DNA of 64,000 bases, taken from assembly GCF_016648855.1 (NCBI RefSeq), contig NZ_JACLQU010000008.1:29530-93529 (forward strand). Reading direction: 5' to 3'. The position numbers and the translations under genes were made by a program. The stretch is from Streptococcus parasanguinis (lineage in GTDB: Bacteria; Bacillota; Bacilli; Lactobacillales; Streptococcaceae). The notes beneath the pieces were generated by a model that had not been told where the DNA came from, did not search any database, and saw only the letters and a list, made by a program, of their open reading frames with translations. Shown in pieces: positions 1-9,526 of this stretch; the first letter of the stretch is position 1; each line of letters begins with the position of its first letter.

Positions 1-1
1 T

Positions 2-889
2 CGCTTTATTCCTGTTTCCTTGGTCACCATGGTCATTGGTGCTCTCTCTGTTGGGATCGTTGGAAGCCTTTTGGGACAAGGATTTGGACATTCGATTCTC
101 TATGTTTCCTTTCCACAAATGGTCGGAGGAATGGGAGCTGGAATCCTGCCTCTTTCAAAGATCTACGCTGCTAATCTCCATGGAAGCCAAGCAGCCATCT
201 TCTCTCAATTGGCACCCGCTACCACACTTGGTAATATCCTTGCCATCATTGGAGCTGTTTTGATCGTCAAAATCTTTGCAGACAGTCCTTACAATGGTCA
301 CGGTGTCTTGATTCCCGTCAATAAAGATGAATTGAAGAAAGAAAAACTCACACTTGATCCGACCCAAATCGGAGTTGGAATGATGTTTGCCTTTAGTATT
401 TTTCTTCTCGGGGTCATCTGCAATGCCTTTGTTCCAAAAATCCACAGTTATGCCTTCATGATTATCATCGTCTTTATCCTGAAAGCTTTCAATGCTGTCC
501 CAAAACCTTTGGAAAACTGTGTGGTCATGTTCAACCAAGTCATTATGACCAACCTCACCCATGCAGTCCTAGCTGGGATCGGTCTTTCCTTGATTGACCT
601 TTCAACTCTAGCTAAGGCGATGACCTGGCAATTCATTCTCCTAAGCTTGACCTCTGTGGTAGCTATGGGGCTTGCATCTGCTGTGATCGGAAAACTGGTT
701 GGATTGTATCCAGTCGAGACTGCTATCGGATCTGGTATGATCAATAACTCGATGGGAGGAACCGGAAATATCGCTGTTCTCTCCGCATCTGATCGTATGG
801 AAATGATCGCCTTCGCCCAAATGGCCAACCGACTGAGCGGGGCTATCATCCTCATTCTCGGAGGGCTCCTCGCTTCTGTCCTCTCCTAA
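2..889 (+). CDS. 2-hydroxycarboxylate transporter family protein, 3' part
   Basis: The reading frame is open to the left edge, so only the C-terminal ~295 residues of a family that is usually about 440 residues long are present. The protein is almost entirely hydrophobic helices. It carries the two Gly-rich re-entrant-loop signatures of the 2HCT (CitS/MleP) family, a VGGMGAG segment early in the visible part and an NNSMGGTGN segment near the end. Members are membrane secondary transporters exchanging or symporting citrate, malate or lactate. Which substrate is used here cannot be read from this fragment. The stop codon is the first base triplet of a long terminator palindrome, so it ends a transcript. 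Confidence 0.88.
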   Translation, partial: RFIPVSLVTMVIGALSVGIVGSLLGQGFGHSILYVSFPQMVGGMGAGILPLSKIYAANLHGSQAAIFSQLAPATTLGNILAIIGAVLIVKIFADSPYNGHGVLIPVNKDELKKEKLTLDPTQIGVGMMFAFSIFLLGVICNAFVPKIHSYAFMIIIVFILKAFNAVPKPLENCVVMFNQVIMTNLTHAVLAGIGLSLIDLSTLAKAMTWQFILLSLTSVVAMGLASAVIGKLVGLYPVETAIGSGMINNSMGGTGNIAVLSASDRMEMIAFAQMANRLSGAIILILGGLLASVLS

Positions 890-932
890 AGAATAAAAAG
901 ACAAGTCACAAGACTTGTCTTTTTATTCTTTA
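887..932. terminator. Perfect 21-bp bidirectional terminator
   Basis: Arms of 21 bases (887-907 and 912-932) are perfectly complementary around a 4-nt ACAA loop, with A-rich and T-rich flanks so it works in both directions. It includes the transporter's TAA stop and lies just past the 3' end of the convergent GH32 gene. Confidence 0.9.
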
Positions 933-948
933 GGAGGCTATTGATTTC

Positions 949-2403
949 CTATTTTTGATAGGTTTTCACGACCCAATCGATCCCTTCATCTGCCGTGAGA
1001 GTATAGACGGGATTCTCAGTCGTTTCATAAAAGGTCATCGAGAGAGTTTTACCATCCACGAATACTTCGATTGAGTTGGTATCGCGAATGATCGAAAAAT
1101 GATGATCCTTTTCAGCATCCAACTGAATCCATCTCGATTGAAATGCTGGATTTTCTTTTCCAGAAATGGGGTGCCCAAATTGGTCTCGACTTAAGCTAAA
1201 GCGTTTTTGAGAGGCGTCATAAACCAATTGCAAGACACTATCAGGATCAGTTTCATCGCCATAACCTAAGATAAAGGAGCAACCCGGTTTGGCATCTAGT
1301 TCAAACAAGGTTTGTTTCCCTCTCGCTGGGATCGTGATCTGATTGCCCTGAACAATGGTTTCTGACGCATGCTCTACAAGAAAGTGTTCTTTCACTGACT
1401 CAGGTAACTCCTGAACCAATCGTCCGTCTTTCAGAGACAATTTTCTTGGAAGAGTCATACTACCTGCCCACCCATGAGCTAAATCATGACTGGGGATAGA
1501 CCGGTGCCACATTTGCATCCAGGCAACCATGTATCGTTCGCCATTTGGTCCTTGACAAGTTTGAGGGGCATAGAAATCCAAACCACCATCCAATTCATCA
1601 TAGGAATCGACACGAAAGTGCCCCGTTTCCCAATTCATGTCACCGATAAAGGCAACCGTCGAATTTAAGTTCCAGTATTTTTCTTGCTGCCTTTCCATTT
1701 CAATGGGTGACAGGATCAAGACCCATTTGCCATCTAAAGGGAAGAAATCGGGACACTCCCACATAATCCCTTGCCCTTTTTCACCTTCTAAAAGAACTGA
1801 TGTAAAGTCCCAATCTACTAGATTACTTGATGCAAATAGGAGAATTTGACCTCTATCATCTGGCGTCTTAGAAGCAACGACAGCGTAATAGCTTCCTTGG
1901 TATTCAAAAATTTTAGGATCACGAAAATCTGCAATATCTGCGATCCCCTCAATATGTTGAGCATGGATCACTGGATTAGTAGGCAACTTTTCAAAGGTAA
2001 TGCCATCTGACGAAACCGCAAGACATTGAGTCTCTTCTCGCTTTTCCTCATCGTCTACATGACCAGTATAAAGCAAATAGAGCTTGTCATCTTTCACAAT
2101 AGCACTACCCGAGAAACAACCATCCTTATCATAGCTTTCACTTGGTGCTAAAGCTACTGGCAGTTCTTCCCAATGGAGAAGATCTTTTGATTTGGCATGC
2201 CCCCAATGCATGGGACCCCAAACACTATCATAGGGATAGAATTGGTAGAACAAATGGTATTCCCCACGGAAATAAACAAAGCCATTTGGATCGTTCATCC
2301 AGCCGATTGGAGGTAACAAATGAAATGCTCCTCGATATTGCTGGTTAACCTTCTTCCTGTTTTCATCGATATACTGATTTGCTTTCCGAATGCTTTCCTT
2401 CAT
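949..2403 (-). CDS. Glycoside hydrolase family 32, sucrose-6-phosphate hydrolase / beta-fructofuranosidase
   Basis: This 484-residue cytoplasmic enzyme has the three GH32 acidic motifs: WMNDPNG with the nucleophile Asp38, FRDPK in the middle (transition-state stabiliser) and ECPD (acid/base Glu). A five-bladed propeller domain is followed by the C-terminal beta-sandwich typical of the family. There is no signal peptide, so the likely substrate is sucrose-6-phosphate or an imported fructoside, giving glucose(-6-P) and fructose; the ScrB/SacA type is closest. It is the last gene of the folD-HAD-nnrD operon, 8 nt after nnrD, with an AGGGAG element before the ATG. It is not next to a sucrose PTS or ScrR-type regulator here, so its exact substrate is inferred. 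Confidence 0.85.
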   Translation of the reverse strand: MKESIRKANQYIDENRKKVNQQYRGAFHLLPPIGWMNDPNGFVYFRGEYHLFYQFYPYDSVWGPMHWGHAKSKDLLHWEELPVALAPSESYDKDGCFSGSAIVKDDKLYLLYTGHVDDEEKREETQCLAVSSDGITFEKLPTNPVIHAQHIEGIADIADFRDPKIFEYQGSYYAVVASKTPDDRGQILLFASSNLVDWDFTSVLLEGEKGQGIMWECPDFFPLDGKWVLILSPIEMERQQEKYWNLNSTVAFIGDMNWETGHFRVDSYDELDGGLDFYAPQTCQGPNGERYMVAWMQMWHRSIPSHDLAHGWAGSMTLPRKLSLKDGRLVQELPESVKEHFLVEHASETIVQGNQITIPARGKQTLFELDAKPGCSFILGYGDETDPDSVLQLVYDASQKRFSLSRDQFGHPISGKENPAFQSRWIQLDAEKDHHFSIIRDTNSIEVFVDGKTLSMTFYETTENPVYTLTADEGIDWVVKTYQK

Positions 2404-2411
2404 TTTTTTAC

Positions 2412-3287
2412 CTACTCCCTATTTTCAGTGCTAGTAACCTGATCTTGGTCACTCCATTTCTTCATCCATTTTGGGATTTCTTGACTAATGGTCGTGGGTA
2501 GAACCACATAAGCTTCTTTACTCAAGTCTTCTGCAATGGCTGAATGAAGGTAGGTCGCAACCACCACGCGCTCATAGAGACTGACCTGTGGAAATTGACC
2601 CGCAAACCCTGCGATCATCCCTGCCAAGGTATCCCCCATTCCACCTGTGGCTTGATAGGGACCACCAACATCTAGCTGATAGCCCTCTTCTTGCCCACTT
2701 GTCCAAATGCGGGTATGAGGCCCTTTTTCTACAATGACAGTCCCTTGAGGAAAGTTCTGTACTGCTCTTCGACTCTTGTCTTCAGTCTGGCTTGCTAGAT
2801 CAAGTCCTGACAGTTTTTCCCATTCTTTTTGATGAGGGGTAAAGACCAACTGAGCCTCTGGCAGGTCAAACTGAGAGGCTGCAAAAAGACTAATAGCTCC
2901 GCCATCTAAGATCAAGACCTGCTGGCTAGAGACTTGTTCAAAAATCATGTGCAAGATTGCATGGTTTTCTCTTGCTTCCTTTAAGCCTGGACCGACAAGA
3001 ATCACGCTGGCTTTTTGGAGCTGCTCACAAAGGAGTTCGTGATCTGCCAAATCAAAGCCCATGGCTTCAGGAAGATGGCTATGAAGGGCTGTCAGATTAT
3101 CAGGATCTGTTGCGACAGTAACCAGCCCCGCACCACTATGAACCGCAGCAAGCGCCGCCATAATGATGGCTCCCCCATAGGGGTAAGTCCCTCCAATCAA
3201 GAGCAGGCGACCAAAATCCCCTTTATAAGAATTCGCCTTTCGCTTTGCAATGACACGCTGGATCTCTTCTTTTTGAACTGTTCTCAT
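2412..3287 (-). CDS. nnrD: ADP-dependent NAD(P)H-hydrate dehydratase
   Basis: The 291-residue protein is a YjeF C-terminal-type ribokinase-fold enzyme. It shows a GGTYPYGGA segment near residue 33 and the conserved GGMGDTLAGMIAG anion-hole/catalytic Asp motif near residue 215. The family repairs hydrated NADH/NADPH using ADP or ATP. The epimerase (YjeF N-domain) that partners it is not fused here and not seen in the window. A GAGGAAGGT element precedes the ATG. It sits between the HAD phosphatase and the GH32 gene in one minus-strand operon. Confidence 0.92.
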   Translation of the reverse strand: MRTVQKEEIQRVIAKRKANSYKGDFGRLLLIGGTYPYGGAIIMAALAAVHSGAGLVTVATDPDNLTALHSHLPEAMGFDLADHELLCEQLQKASVILVGPGLKEARENHAILHMIFEQVSSQQVLILDGGAISLFAASQFDLPEAQLVFTPHQKEWEKLSGLDLASQTEDKSRRAVQNFPQGTVIVEKGPHTRIWTSGQEEGYQLDVGGPYQATGGMGDTLAGMIAGFAGQFPQVSLYERVVVATYLHSAIAEDLSKEAYVVLPTTISQEIPKWMKKWSDQDQVTSTENRE

Positions 3288-3339
3288 ACCTTCCTCATTT
3301 CTAGCGAAAAACGAGAAGCCACGACTCCCCCTCCTTCTT

Positions 3340-4122
3340 TTATTTTCCTCTGAATTCTGCGAAGACTTGCAAGATCTTAGCAGCCACAGCTTGTGGTTGA
3401 TTTTGTTTGGCTACCAATTGATCATCCGCATAAGGCCGAAGGGCTGGAAAATCACCAATTTGAACTGCATAAAGAGCTTTTTCAAAGAGCTCGATATCAT
3501 TTTGATCATTGCCAAAAGCCACGAAATTCTCTCCACAGAGTTCTTCTACGGTTGTCGCTTTATGCGTGTCTGCTGGATTGAGATAGATGCATTTTTCATG
3601 CGCATGATAGCGGATATGGGCCTTGTCTGTCTTTTCGATCCGCTCGATGATCTCATCCACGAGCTCCTCATGGCCACCCATATAGATCACGACCTTAATC
3701 GGATCTGTCAGCTCCTCTAATGAACGATACTGGGCTTTCTTGAGGGGTTCTACATTAGCAACAAAAGGAATCTTTTCCAAAATCTGTCCGCTGTAATCAA
3801 AGGTATCATCCACAAAAAATGGTAGATTGTAATGGCGGCAAAAGCCAAGGACTTCCCGATACACATCCTTGTCCAATTGTTCCTCATATACCAATTGCCC
3901 CTGGCTATAGGCCAATCCACCATTTAAGCCTATCACGAGTTGCTGACTCAATGGGTCCCCTAAAAGGCCCAAGCAGTCCCGGTAAGAACGTGCAGAAGCA
4001 AAGGCGACTTCATGGCCAAATTCTTCTGCTCTCAATAAGACCTGTTTGATTTCATCATCGATTGTGACACCATCGAATGACAGGGTTCCATCTAAATCAA
4101 ATACAAACTTCATCTTGTTCAC
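3340..4122 (-). CDS. Cof-type HAD-superfamily phosphatase
   Basis: A 260-residue HAD hydrolase with motif I FDLDGTLS at the N-terminus (nucleophile Asp and acid/base Asp), a C2-type cap in the middle, and the motif IV-like FGNDQNDIELF near residue 210. Cof/YidA proteins dephosphorylate sugar phosphates or small phosphorylated cofactors in the cytoplasm; the substrate here is unknown. It starts 4 nt after folD ends, so it is co-transcribed with that gene and with nnrD. Confidence 0.88.
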   Translation of the reverse strand: MNKMKFVFDLDGTLSFDGVTIDDEIKQVLLRAEEFGHEVAFASARSYRDCLGLLGDPLSQQLVIGLNGGLAYSQGQLVYEEQLDKDVYREVLGFCRHYNLPFFVDDTFDYSGQILEKIPFVANVEPLKKAQYRSLEELTDPIKVVIYMGGHEELVDEIIERIEKTDKAHIRYHAHEKCIYLNPADTHKATTVEELCGENFVAFGNDQNDIELFEKALYAVQIGDFPALRPYADDQLVAKQNQPQAVAAKILQVFAEFRGK

Positions 4123-4126
4123 ACTT

Positions 4127-4981
4127 TCATTTTTTTAAGGCACGAACAGCTGCTTCGTAGGTCTGCTCCATCAGCATGGTGACGGTCATAGGCCCAACCC
4201 CTCCTGGTACCGGGGTAATATGACTGGCCAAAGGGGCGACGGAGTCAAAATCGACATCCCCACACAATTTGCCATTCTCATCGCGATTCATTCCGACGTC
4301 AATGACGACGGCACCTTCTTTCACGAAGTCTGCTGTTACAAATTTCGCACGACCGATCGCAACAACCAAGATATCTGCTCTTCTAGCAATTTTAGGCAGA
4401 TGATGGGTCCGGGAATGGGTCAAGGTTACCGTTGCATTTTTGGCGAGAAGCAACTGCGCCATTGGTTTTCCAACGATATTGGAACGACCAATCACGACTG
4501 CTCGCTTCCCTTCTAGATCAATCCCGTACTCTTTGAACATCTCCATGATCCCAGCAGGCGTCGATGGCACCATAATAGGATTTCCAGCCCACAAGCGTCC
4601 CATATTCAATGGATGAAAGCCATCCACATCTTTTGCCGGGTCAATCGCTAAAAGGACTGCATCCGCATCGATATGCTTAGGCAGTGGTAACTGCACCAAA
4701 ATCCCATGCCAAAGGGGATCCTGATTGTAGTGTTCGATCACTTCTAATAATTCAGCTTGGCTGATGCTTTCAGGAAGTCGTCTCACTTCACTCCGAAAGC
4801 CTGCCGCAATAGCAGAACGCTCTTTATTTCTTACATAGATTTTGCTAGCTGGATTATCTCCTACCACGATGACAACGAGGCCAGGCACAACTCCTGTCTC
4901 TTCTTTTAATCGTGCTGTTTTCTCTGCAATCTCACCCTGTAATTTTGTAGCGAGCGCCTTCCCATCAATGAGTGTCGTCAT
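4127..4981 (-). CDS. folD: Bifunctional methylenetetrahydrofolate dehydrogenase / methenyltetrahydrofolate cyclohydrolase
   Basis: FolD interconverts 5,10-methylene- and 10-formyl-tetrahydrofolate, feeding purine and formyl-Met synthesis. The 284-residue protein has the YVRNKE catalytic Lys region (about residue 56), the QLPLP segment, KDVDGFHP, the NADP-binding GRSNIVGKP and the C-terminal [11 protein letters not shown] signature. An upstream in-frame ATG at 5047 would add 22 residues, but MTTLIDGK is the family's usual N-terminus and follows an AAAGAGAA element, so I use the internal start. It heads the operon folD-HAD-nnrD-GH32. Confidence 0.95.
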   Translation of the reverse strand: MTTLIDGKALATKLQGEIAEKTARLKEETGVVPGLVVIVVGDNPASKIYVRNKERSAIAAGFRSEVRRLPESISQAELLEVIEHYNQDPLWHGILVQLPLPKHIDADAVLLAIDPAKDVDGFHPLNMGRLWAGNPIMVPSTPAGIMEMFKEYGIDLEGKRAVVIGRSNIVGKPMAQLLLAKNATVTLTHSRTHHLPKIARRADILVVAIGRAKFVTADFVKEGAVVIDVGMNRDENGKLCGDVDFDSVAPLASHITPVPGGVGPMTVTMLMEQTYEAAVRALKK

Positions 4982-5023
4982 ATCAATTCTCTTTCTAGTC
5001 AAGTAATGAAAATAGTCCTCTCT

Positions 5024-5032
5024 ATTATAGCA
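5024..5032 (-). promoter_or_regulatory. Extended -10 promoter for folD
   Basis: On the minus strand the sequence TGCTATAAT (TGN-TATAAT) lies 42 nt before the FolD start. The -35 region is weak. The alternative upstream ATG of folD falls just before this -10 box, which supports the internal start. Confidence 0.7.
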
Positions 5033-5102
5033 GATTTCAACTCTCAAACCTAACTGTTCCTAATTAGAATTTCTTATAGACGAAAACTATAGCCAGATGG
5101 AC

Positions 5103-5134
5103 AAAAAATGAGCTTGAGACCACCCCAAACTCAT
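5103..5134 (-). terminator. Terminator after the DUF1797 gene
   Basis: On the minus strand a 9-bp stem (ATGAGTTTG with CAAGCTCAT, one G-U pair) and a 9-nt loop are followed by six T residues. Confidence 0.75.
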
Positions 5135-5146
5135 CCACACAGCTAC

Positions 5147-5377
5147 TTAGTAAAGCAATTCATAAATTTCCATTGCAATTAAATCAATGCTATCAAATGT
5201 ATAGGTTTCACGCGCTTCAACATCACGAAGTGTAAAGGTTGAACCTTCTTCTTCATTGTGGTTGTAGGCTACTTCAGCGACAACAACACCGTCACGTTCA
5301 AAATTACGTTTCAAGTTTCCACCGTCTTTTGTCATTGTCTCCAAACGGTTGATAATCCGTACTAAATGTGATTCCAT
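5147..5377 (-). CDS. DUF1797 family protein (YkuJ-like)
   Basis: This 76-residue acidic protein matches the small YkuJ/DUF1797 family of Firmicutes, starting MESHLVRIINRLETM and ending in IAMEIYELLY. No catalytic motif is evident and its function is not established. An AAAGAGGAG ribosome-binding site precedes the ATG. The gene stands alone between its own promoter and terminator, and is divergent from clpE. The same clpE/DUF1797/folD neighbourhood is found in pneumococci. Confidence 0.88.
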   Translation of the reverse strand: MESHLVRIINRLETMTKDGGNLKRNFERDGVVVAEVAYNHNEEEGSTFTLRDVEARETYTFDSIDLIAMEIYELLY

Positions 5378-5408
5378 TTTATTTCTCCTCTTTACTTTCT
5401 ACTCTCCT

Positions 5409-5417
5409 ATTTTATCA
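5409..5417 (-). promoter_or_regulatory. Promoter for the DUF1797 gene
   Basis: Minus-strand TGATAAAAT (extended -10), with a TTGGAA-like -35 18 nt upstream at 5433-5438. It is divergent from the clpE promoter. Confidence 0.55.
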
Positions 5418-5505
5418 TAAAAGAGAAAGCTCTTCCAATAAAAATTCACATTTTTCCATTGATTTGCTCTTTCTTCAATCCTTAGCGACATTCCGTAGCA
5501 AATTC

Positions 5506-5533
5506 TTGCAAACTTCTAGAATACTGATATAAT
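5506..5533 (+). promoter_or_regulatory. SigA promoter of clpE
   Basis: The -35 box TTGCAA (5506-5511), a 16-nt spacer and an extended -10 TGATATAAT (TATAAT 5528-5533) put the start of transcription near 5540, immediately before the CtsR site. The leader also holds a small hairpin (TTGATGG, AAAA, CCATCAA, 5585-5602). Confidence 0.85.
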
Positions 5534-5546
5534 GAAACTATAAATC

Positions 5547-5563
5547 TTTGACTATTTTTGACC
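5547..5563 (-). promoter_or_regulatory. CtsR operator
   Basis: TTTGACTATTTTTGACC on the plus strand reads GGTCAAAAATAGTCAAA on the other. This is a perfect heptad direct repeat GGTCAAA-3 nt-AGTCAAA, the CtsR consensus. It lies just downstream of the clpE transcription start region, so CtsR would block clpE until heat or protein stress. ctsR itself is not in the window. Confidence 0.93.
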
Positions 5564-5624
5564 TTTCAAAAATAGGCTCGTCTCTTGATGGAAAACCATC
5601 AAAAACCTACTGTGAGGTATGTAT

Positions 5625-7889
5625 ATGCTTTGTCAAAATTGTAAAATAAATGAATCAACCATCCATTTATATACAAATGTAAATGGACGTCAGCAGCAAG
5701 TAGACCTCTGTCAAAATTGCTATAAAATTATGAAAACAGACCCAAATAACAGCTTCTTGAAAGGCATGACCCAACGGAGCCAACTCACTGGAGATCCTTT
5801 TGAAGATTTCTTCAATAACCTTGGAAACTTCCAAAGTCCGCAAGAACCTCAAACCCCTCCAACTCAATCCGGAGGCAGTTATGGAGGTGGCGGCTACGGC
5901 CAAAACAATAACCGTGGTGGCGGTCAAGACCCTCGTCAAGCCCGTCCTCAAAAGCCAAAAGGTCTTTTAGAAGAGTTCGGCATCAATGTCACAGAAATTG
6001 CCCGCAAAGGAGATATTGACCCTGTCATTGGCCGTGACGAGGAGATTATCCGTGTCATCGAAATTCTCAACCGTCGAACCAAGAACAACCCGGTTCTGAT
6101 TGGAGAGCCTGGGGTCGGAAAAACTGCCGTTGTGGAAGGCCTGGCTCAAAAAATCGTCGATGGCGACGTTCCACATAAATTGCAAGGAAAAGAAGTCATC
6201 CGCCTAGATGTCGTGAGCCTCGTTCAGGGCACAGGCATTCGTGGTCAATTCGAAGAACGCATGCAAAAATTAATGGATGAAATTCGTCAACGCGAAGATG
6301 TTATTCTGTTCATCGACGAAATCCATGAAATTGTTGGTGCAGGATCAGCTGGCGAAGGCAATATGGACGCTGGAAATATCCTCAAACCAGCCTTAGCGCG
6401 CGGTGAACTCCAATTAGTCGGTGCTACTACCCTCAATGAATACCGTATCATTGAAAAAGATGCGGCCTTGGAACGTCGGATGCAGCCCGTTAAGGTCGAT
6501 GAACCAACGGTTGAAGAAACCATCACCATCCTCAAGGGTATCCAGAAAAAATACGAAGACTACCACCACGTCCACTATACAGACGGAGCTATCGAAGCAG
6601 CAGCTATTCTTTCAAACCGCTACATCCAAGATCGCTTCCTGCCAGACAAGGCCATTGATTTGTTGGATGAAGCCGGTTCTAAAATGAACCTGACTCTGAA
6701 CTTTGTGGATCCAAAAGTGATTGATCAGCGCTTGATTGAAGCTGAAAACCTCAAAGCTCAAGCAACCCGCGAAGAAGACTTTGAAAAAGCAGCCTACTTC
6801 CGTGACCAAATCGCGAAATACAAGGAAATGCAAGGTCAACATGTCACTGATCAGGAGACCCCTGTCATCAGTGAAAAAACGATTGAACACATCGTTGAAC
6901 AAAAGACTAATATTCCTGTTGGCGATTTGAAAGAAAAAGAACAGTCTCAATTGATCAATCTGGCTTCTGATTTGAAAGCTCATGTAATCGGTCAAGATGA
7001 TGCAGTAGATAAAATCGCGAAAGCCATTCGACGCAATCGTGTCGGCCTAGGATCTCCAAATCGACCAATCGGAAGCTTCCTCTTTGTCGGACCAACCGGT
7101 GTCGGAAAGACCGAATTGTCTAAACAATTGGCGATCGAGCTCTTTGGCTCTGCAGACAATATGATCCGCTTTGATATGAGCGAATACATGGAAAAACATA
7201 GCGTAGCGAAACTAGTCGGAGCTCCTCCGGGCTATGTTGGCTACGATGAAGCCGGACAACTAACAGAAAAGGTACGTCGCAATCCTTACTCCCTCGTGTT
7301 ATTGGATGAAGTGGAAAAAGCCCATCCAGATGTCATGCACATGTTCTTGCAAGTCTTGGATGATGGCCGTTTGACAGATGGTCAAGGTCGTACCGTCAGC
7401 TTTAAAGATACTATTATCATCATGACCTCTAATGCTGGAACCGGCAAAGCTGAGGCCAATGTTGGTTTTGGAGCTGCTCGCGAAGGTCGAACCAACTCTG
7501 TACTTGGAGAACTCGGTAACTTCTTTAGCCCTGAATTCATGAACCGTTTTGATGGCATCATTGAATTCCAACCTCTATCAAAAGAAAACCTTCTCCAAAT
7601 CGTTACCCTTATGCTCGATGAAGTCAATCAACGTCTCGCACAAAATGAGATTCATCTGGATGTGACAGAGAAGGTCAAAGAAAAACTGGTCGATCTGGGA
7701 TACGATCCAAAAATGGGGGCCCGCCCACTCCGTCGTACCATCCAAGACCATATCGAAGATGCCATTACCGATTATTACCTGGAACATCCAAGTGAGAAAC
7801 AACTCAAAGCAGTCATGACCAGCAATGGGAATATTAGTATCAAAGCTGCTAAAAAAGTAGAAAAGAACACTTCTGAAAAGGAAGACTAA
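5625..7889 (+). CDS. clpE: ATP-dependent Clp protease ATP-binding subunit ClpE
   Basis: ClpE is a Hsp100 unfoldase that feeds ClpP. The 754-residue protein has the ClpE-specific N-terminal zinc finger (CQNC near residues 3-6 and a second CQNC near 29-32). A Gly/Asn/Gln-rich linker follows (about 80-110), then AAA+ module 1 ([17 protein letters not shown]), a UVR-like coiled segment near 385-425 and AAA+ module 2 ([16 protein letters not shown]) with a C-terminal D2-small domain. The ATG at 5625 (MLCQNC) is preferred over 5619, because GAGG at 5614-5617 is 7 nt from it but only 1 nt from the upstream ATG. It is regulated by the CtsR box in its leader. Confidence 0.97.
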   Translation: MLCQNCKINESTIHLYTNVNGRQQQVDLCQNCYKIMKTDPNNSFLKGMTQRSQLTGDPFEDFFNNLGNFQSPQEPQTPPTQSGGSYGGGGYGQNNNRGGGQDPRQARPQKPKGLLEEFGINVTEIARKGDIDPVIGRDEEIIRVIEILNRRTKNNPVLIGEPGVGKTAVVEGLAQKIVDGDVPHKLQGKEVIRLDVVSLVQGTGIRGQFEERMQKLMDEIRQREDVILFIDEIHEIVGAGSAGEGNMDAGNILKPALARGELQLVGATTLNEYRIIEKDAALERRMQPVKVDEPTVEETITILKGIQKKYEDYHHVHYTDGAIEAAAILSNRYIQDRFLPDKAIDLLDEAGSKMNLTLNFVDPKVIDQRLIEAENLKAQATREEDFEKAAYFRDQIAKYKEMQGQHVTDQETPVISEKTIEHIVEQKTNIPVGDLKEKEQSQLINLASDLKAHVIGQDDAVDKIAKAIRRNRVGLGSPNRPIGSFLFVGPTGVGKTELSKQLAIELFGSADNMIRFDMSEYMEKHSVAKLVGAPPGYVGYDEAGQLTEKVRRNPYSLVLLDEVEKAHPDVMHMFLQVLDDGRLTDGQGRTVSFKDTIIIMTSNAGTGKAEANVGFGAAREGRTNSVLGELGNFFSPEFMNRFDGIIEFQPLSKENLLQIVTLMLDEVNQRLAQNEIHLDVTEKVKEKLVDLGYDPKMGARPLRRTIQDHIEDAITDYYLEHPSEKQLKAVMTSNGNISIKAAKKVEKNTSEKED

Positions 7890-7904
7890 ATTTTCTAGTT
7901 TTAT

Positions 7905-7939
7905 AAAAAGAACAGGAATTCTTATTTCCTGTTCTTTTT
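7905..7939. terminator. Bidirectional terminator between clpE and the GyrI-like gene
   Basis: Perfect 14-bp arms (7905-7918 and 7926-7939) with flanking A5/T5 tracts separate two convergent genes. The right arm overlaps the last codon of the minus-strand gene. Confidence 0.9.
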
Positions 7940-8552
7940 AATTCTCTTCTTGAATCTGATAACGAAGAATTGTTTTTAATTTATATGGATCTGTTCGATG
8001 GAGATTGTTTAGATAAATCTCACGATGAACTTTCGAAAGTCTTTTAAGTTTATGGAGTTTGCAAAAACGCTCCATTTCATCAAAAGTCTGATTTTCTGTA
8101 TCAAAAGGTCCTACATGAAGCATGGCAAGACTGTAGCCTTCTTCTAGTTCTTCAAAACGAATAGCATCATAGAGCTGATTGGGCTTCTTGATTTTAACCT
8201 CTTCCAAAGCTTTATCAAACAAGTCACTCGTAACAAAATTAGGTTGACCAATCATAATACTATAAGACAGTTCACTTTTAACTAGTTTCCCTTCATTCTC
8301 CTGTTTCCATAAACCTTCTAATGGAAAAACAGTAAAATCCATGTAGTCTTGATCCAGAGGAGACTTTTTATACTTCATCTTAATAGCATATGCTAACGCA
8401 TATAAGGCACTCACTCGTTGAGAAAAATCTTCTTCATTTGGATCACCTTTGCCGTCAATTATGATATAGGATTTAGAAGGTACTTGCAGGATAGTGGGCT
8501 TATCCTTGATTTGATAGAGAACTTTCTCTATTTTTCTCCATTCATATTTCAT
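7938..8552 (-). CDS. GyrI-like (AraC E. coli-type effector-binding) domain protein
   Basis: The 204-residue protein looks like a stand-alone GyrI-like small-molecule-binding domain of the SOUL/AraC-effector type. There is a KSYIIIDGKGDPNEEDF segment near residue 26, a central GQPNFV region and a C-terminal GPFDTENQTFDEMERF...HREIYLNN stretch typical of the family. It lacks an HTH of its own. It follows the WYL regulator gene by 54 nt on the same strand, so a ligand-sensing or hydrolysing partner of that regulator is plausible but inferred. Codon use is more A/T-rich than the neighbouring clpE. Confidence 0.8.
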   Translation of the reverse strand: MKYEWRKIEKVLYQIKDKPTILQVPSKSYIIIDGKGDPNEEDFSQRVSALYALAYAIKMKYKKSPLDQDYMDFTVFPLEGLWKQENEGKLVKSELSYSIMIGQPNFVTSDLFDKALEEVKIKKPNQLYDAIRFEELEEGYSLAMLHVGPFDTENQTFDEMERFCKLHKLKRLSKVHREIYLNNLHRTDPYKLKTILRYQIQEEN

Positions 8553-8606
8553 TTGACCTATCTCCTTTCTATCTCAATTCTAACATTAAAACCCTGACAT
8601 CTTTTG

Positions 8607-9509
8607 TCAAGGTTTATAAATCTTTTGTATTTTTTCTAATCTTGAAATCATTGATCTTCTCAGATGATCCGGTTCAATAATCTCTACCCCATCTAAATAA
8701 GACAATAAGTAAGTATAAATACTCTCGTGCTCTGGCAATTGGGTTTTAACATATAAACATCCATCCTCACACTGAAAAATCTCTTCTTCTAAAAAGTCTT
8801 CATAAACTCTAAAAGCGAGCTTTTGACTAAACTTCAATGATACTTCCATTAGATTTTCCATCTTAATTGAAGTATCAATAGGTTCAATCACATTTTTTTG
8901 ATTAATTGTTTCTTCCAGTAGTTGATAGTCATTAATCCTAGATAATTTAAAAAAACGCCAATCTTCTTTTGAACAACAATAAGCATGAAGATACCAGTCT
9001 CTTTTTTTAAATACTAGTTTAAAAGGCTCAACTGTACGAATCGTTTTCTGACCATTCCCACTCATATAAGTAATCGAAAGTCGTCTTTTCTCTAAGATAG
9101 CTTGTTTAATTGTATCAAAGAGATCTTTTTGCCCTTTTCGTTTCCTCCAATCTGTTAAGTCGACTTCTACCCAAGATCTAGCTGAAACTTTAAAAATAGA
9201 TTCCATTTTTGTCAGTAAAAAATCTTGTTTATCTTCTGTCAAAGTCTGGAGACCTTGTAAAGCAGATAAAAGTTCTATTTTTTCCTCCTCTGATACAAGG
9301 GTGCGATCAAGAACGAAGTCTTTCATTAAAAAGGTCCCTCCAGCCTTTCCAGGAACAGAATAAAGAGGAATACCTGCTATGCTTAATCTCTCAATATCAC
9401 GATAAATTGTACGTACTGAGACTTCAAATAATCGAGCAAGTTCAGGAGCGGTTATTCTCCCATTTTCTAAAAGTATGTATAAAATACGAAATAGTCTTGA
9501 TTCAGCCAT
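8607..9509 (-). CDS. WYL-domain HTH transcriptional regulator (YafY family)
   Basis: The 300-residue protein begins with a DeoR-type helix-turn-helix (MAESRLFRILYILLENGRI...VSVRTIYRDIERL, residues 1-45). A central linker and a WYL-type domain (RRLSITYMSG near 145, then KRDWYLHAYC and FFKLSRIND) follow, with a WCX C-terminal extension. Such proteins are local transcription regulators sensing an unknown ligand. GGGAGGTGATT is a very strong ribosome-binding site 4 nt before the ATG. It probably controls its own operon with the GyrI-like gene. Confidence 0.88.
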   Translation of the reverse strand: MAESRLFRILYILLENGRITAPELARLFEVSVRTIYRDIERLSIAGIPLYSVPGKAGGTFLMKDFVLDRTLVSEEEKIELLSALQGLQTLTEDKQDFLLTKMESIFKVSARSWVEVDLTDWRKRKGQKDLFDTIKQAILEKRRLSITYMSGNGQKTIRTVEPFKLVFKKRDWYLHAYCCSKEDWRFFKLSRINDYQLLEETINQKNVIEPIDTSIKMENLMEVSLKFSQKLAFRVYEDFLEEEIFQCEDGCLYVKTQLPEHESIYTYLLSYLDGVEIIEPDHLRRSMISRLEKIQKIYKP

Positions 9510-9526
9510 AAAATCACCTCCCTTTT

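Noticed and set aside
155..855. Two antisense frames of 135 residues each opposite the transporter
   Set aside because: The sense strand encodes a clear membrane transporter with family motifs; the antisense frames have neither motifs nor ribosome-binding sites.
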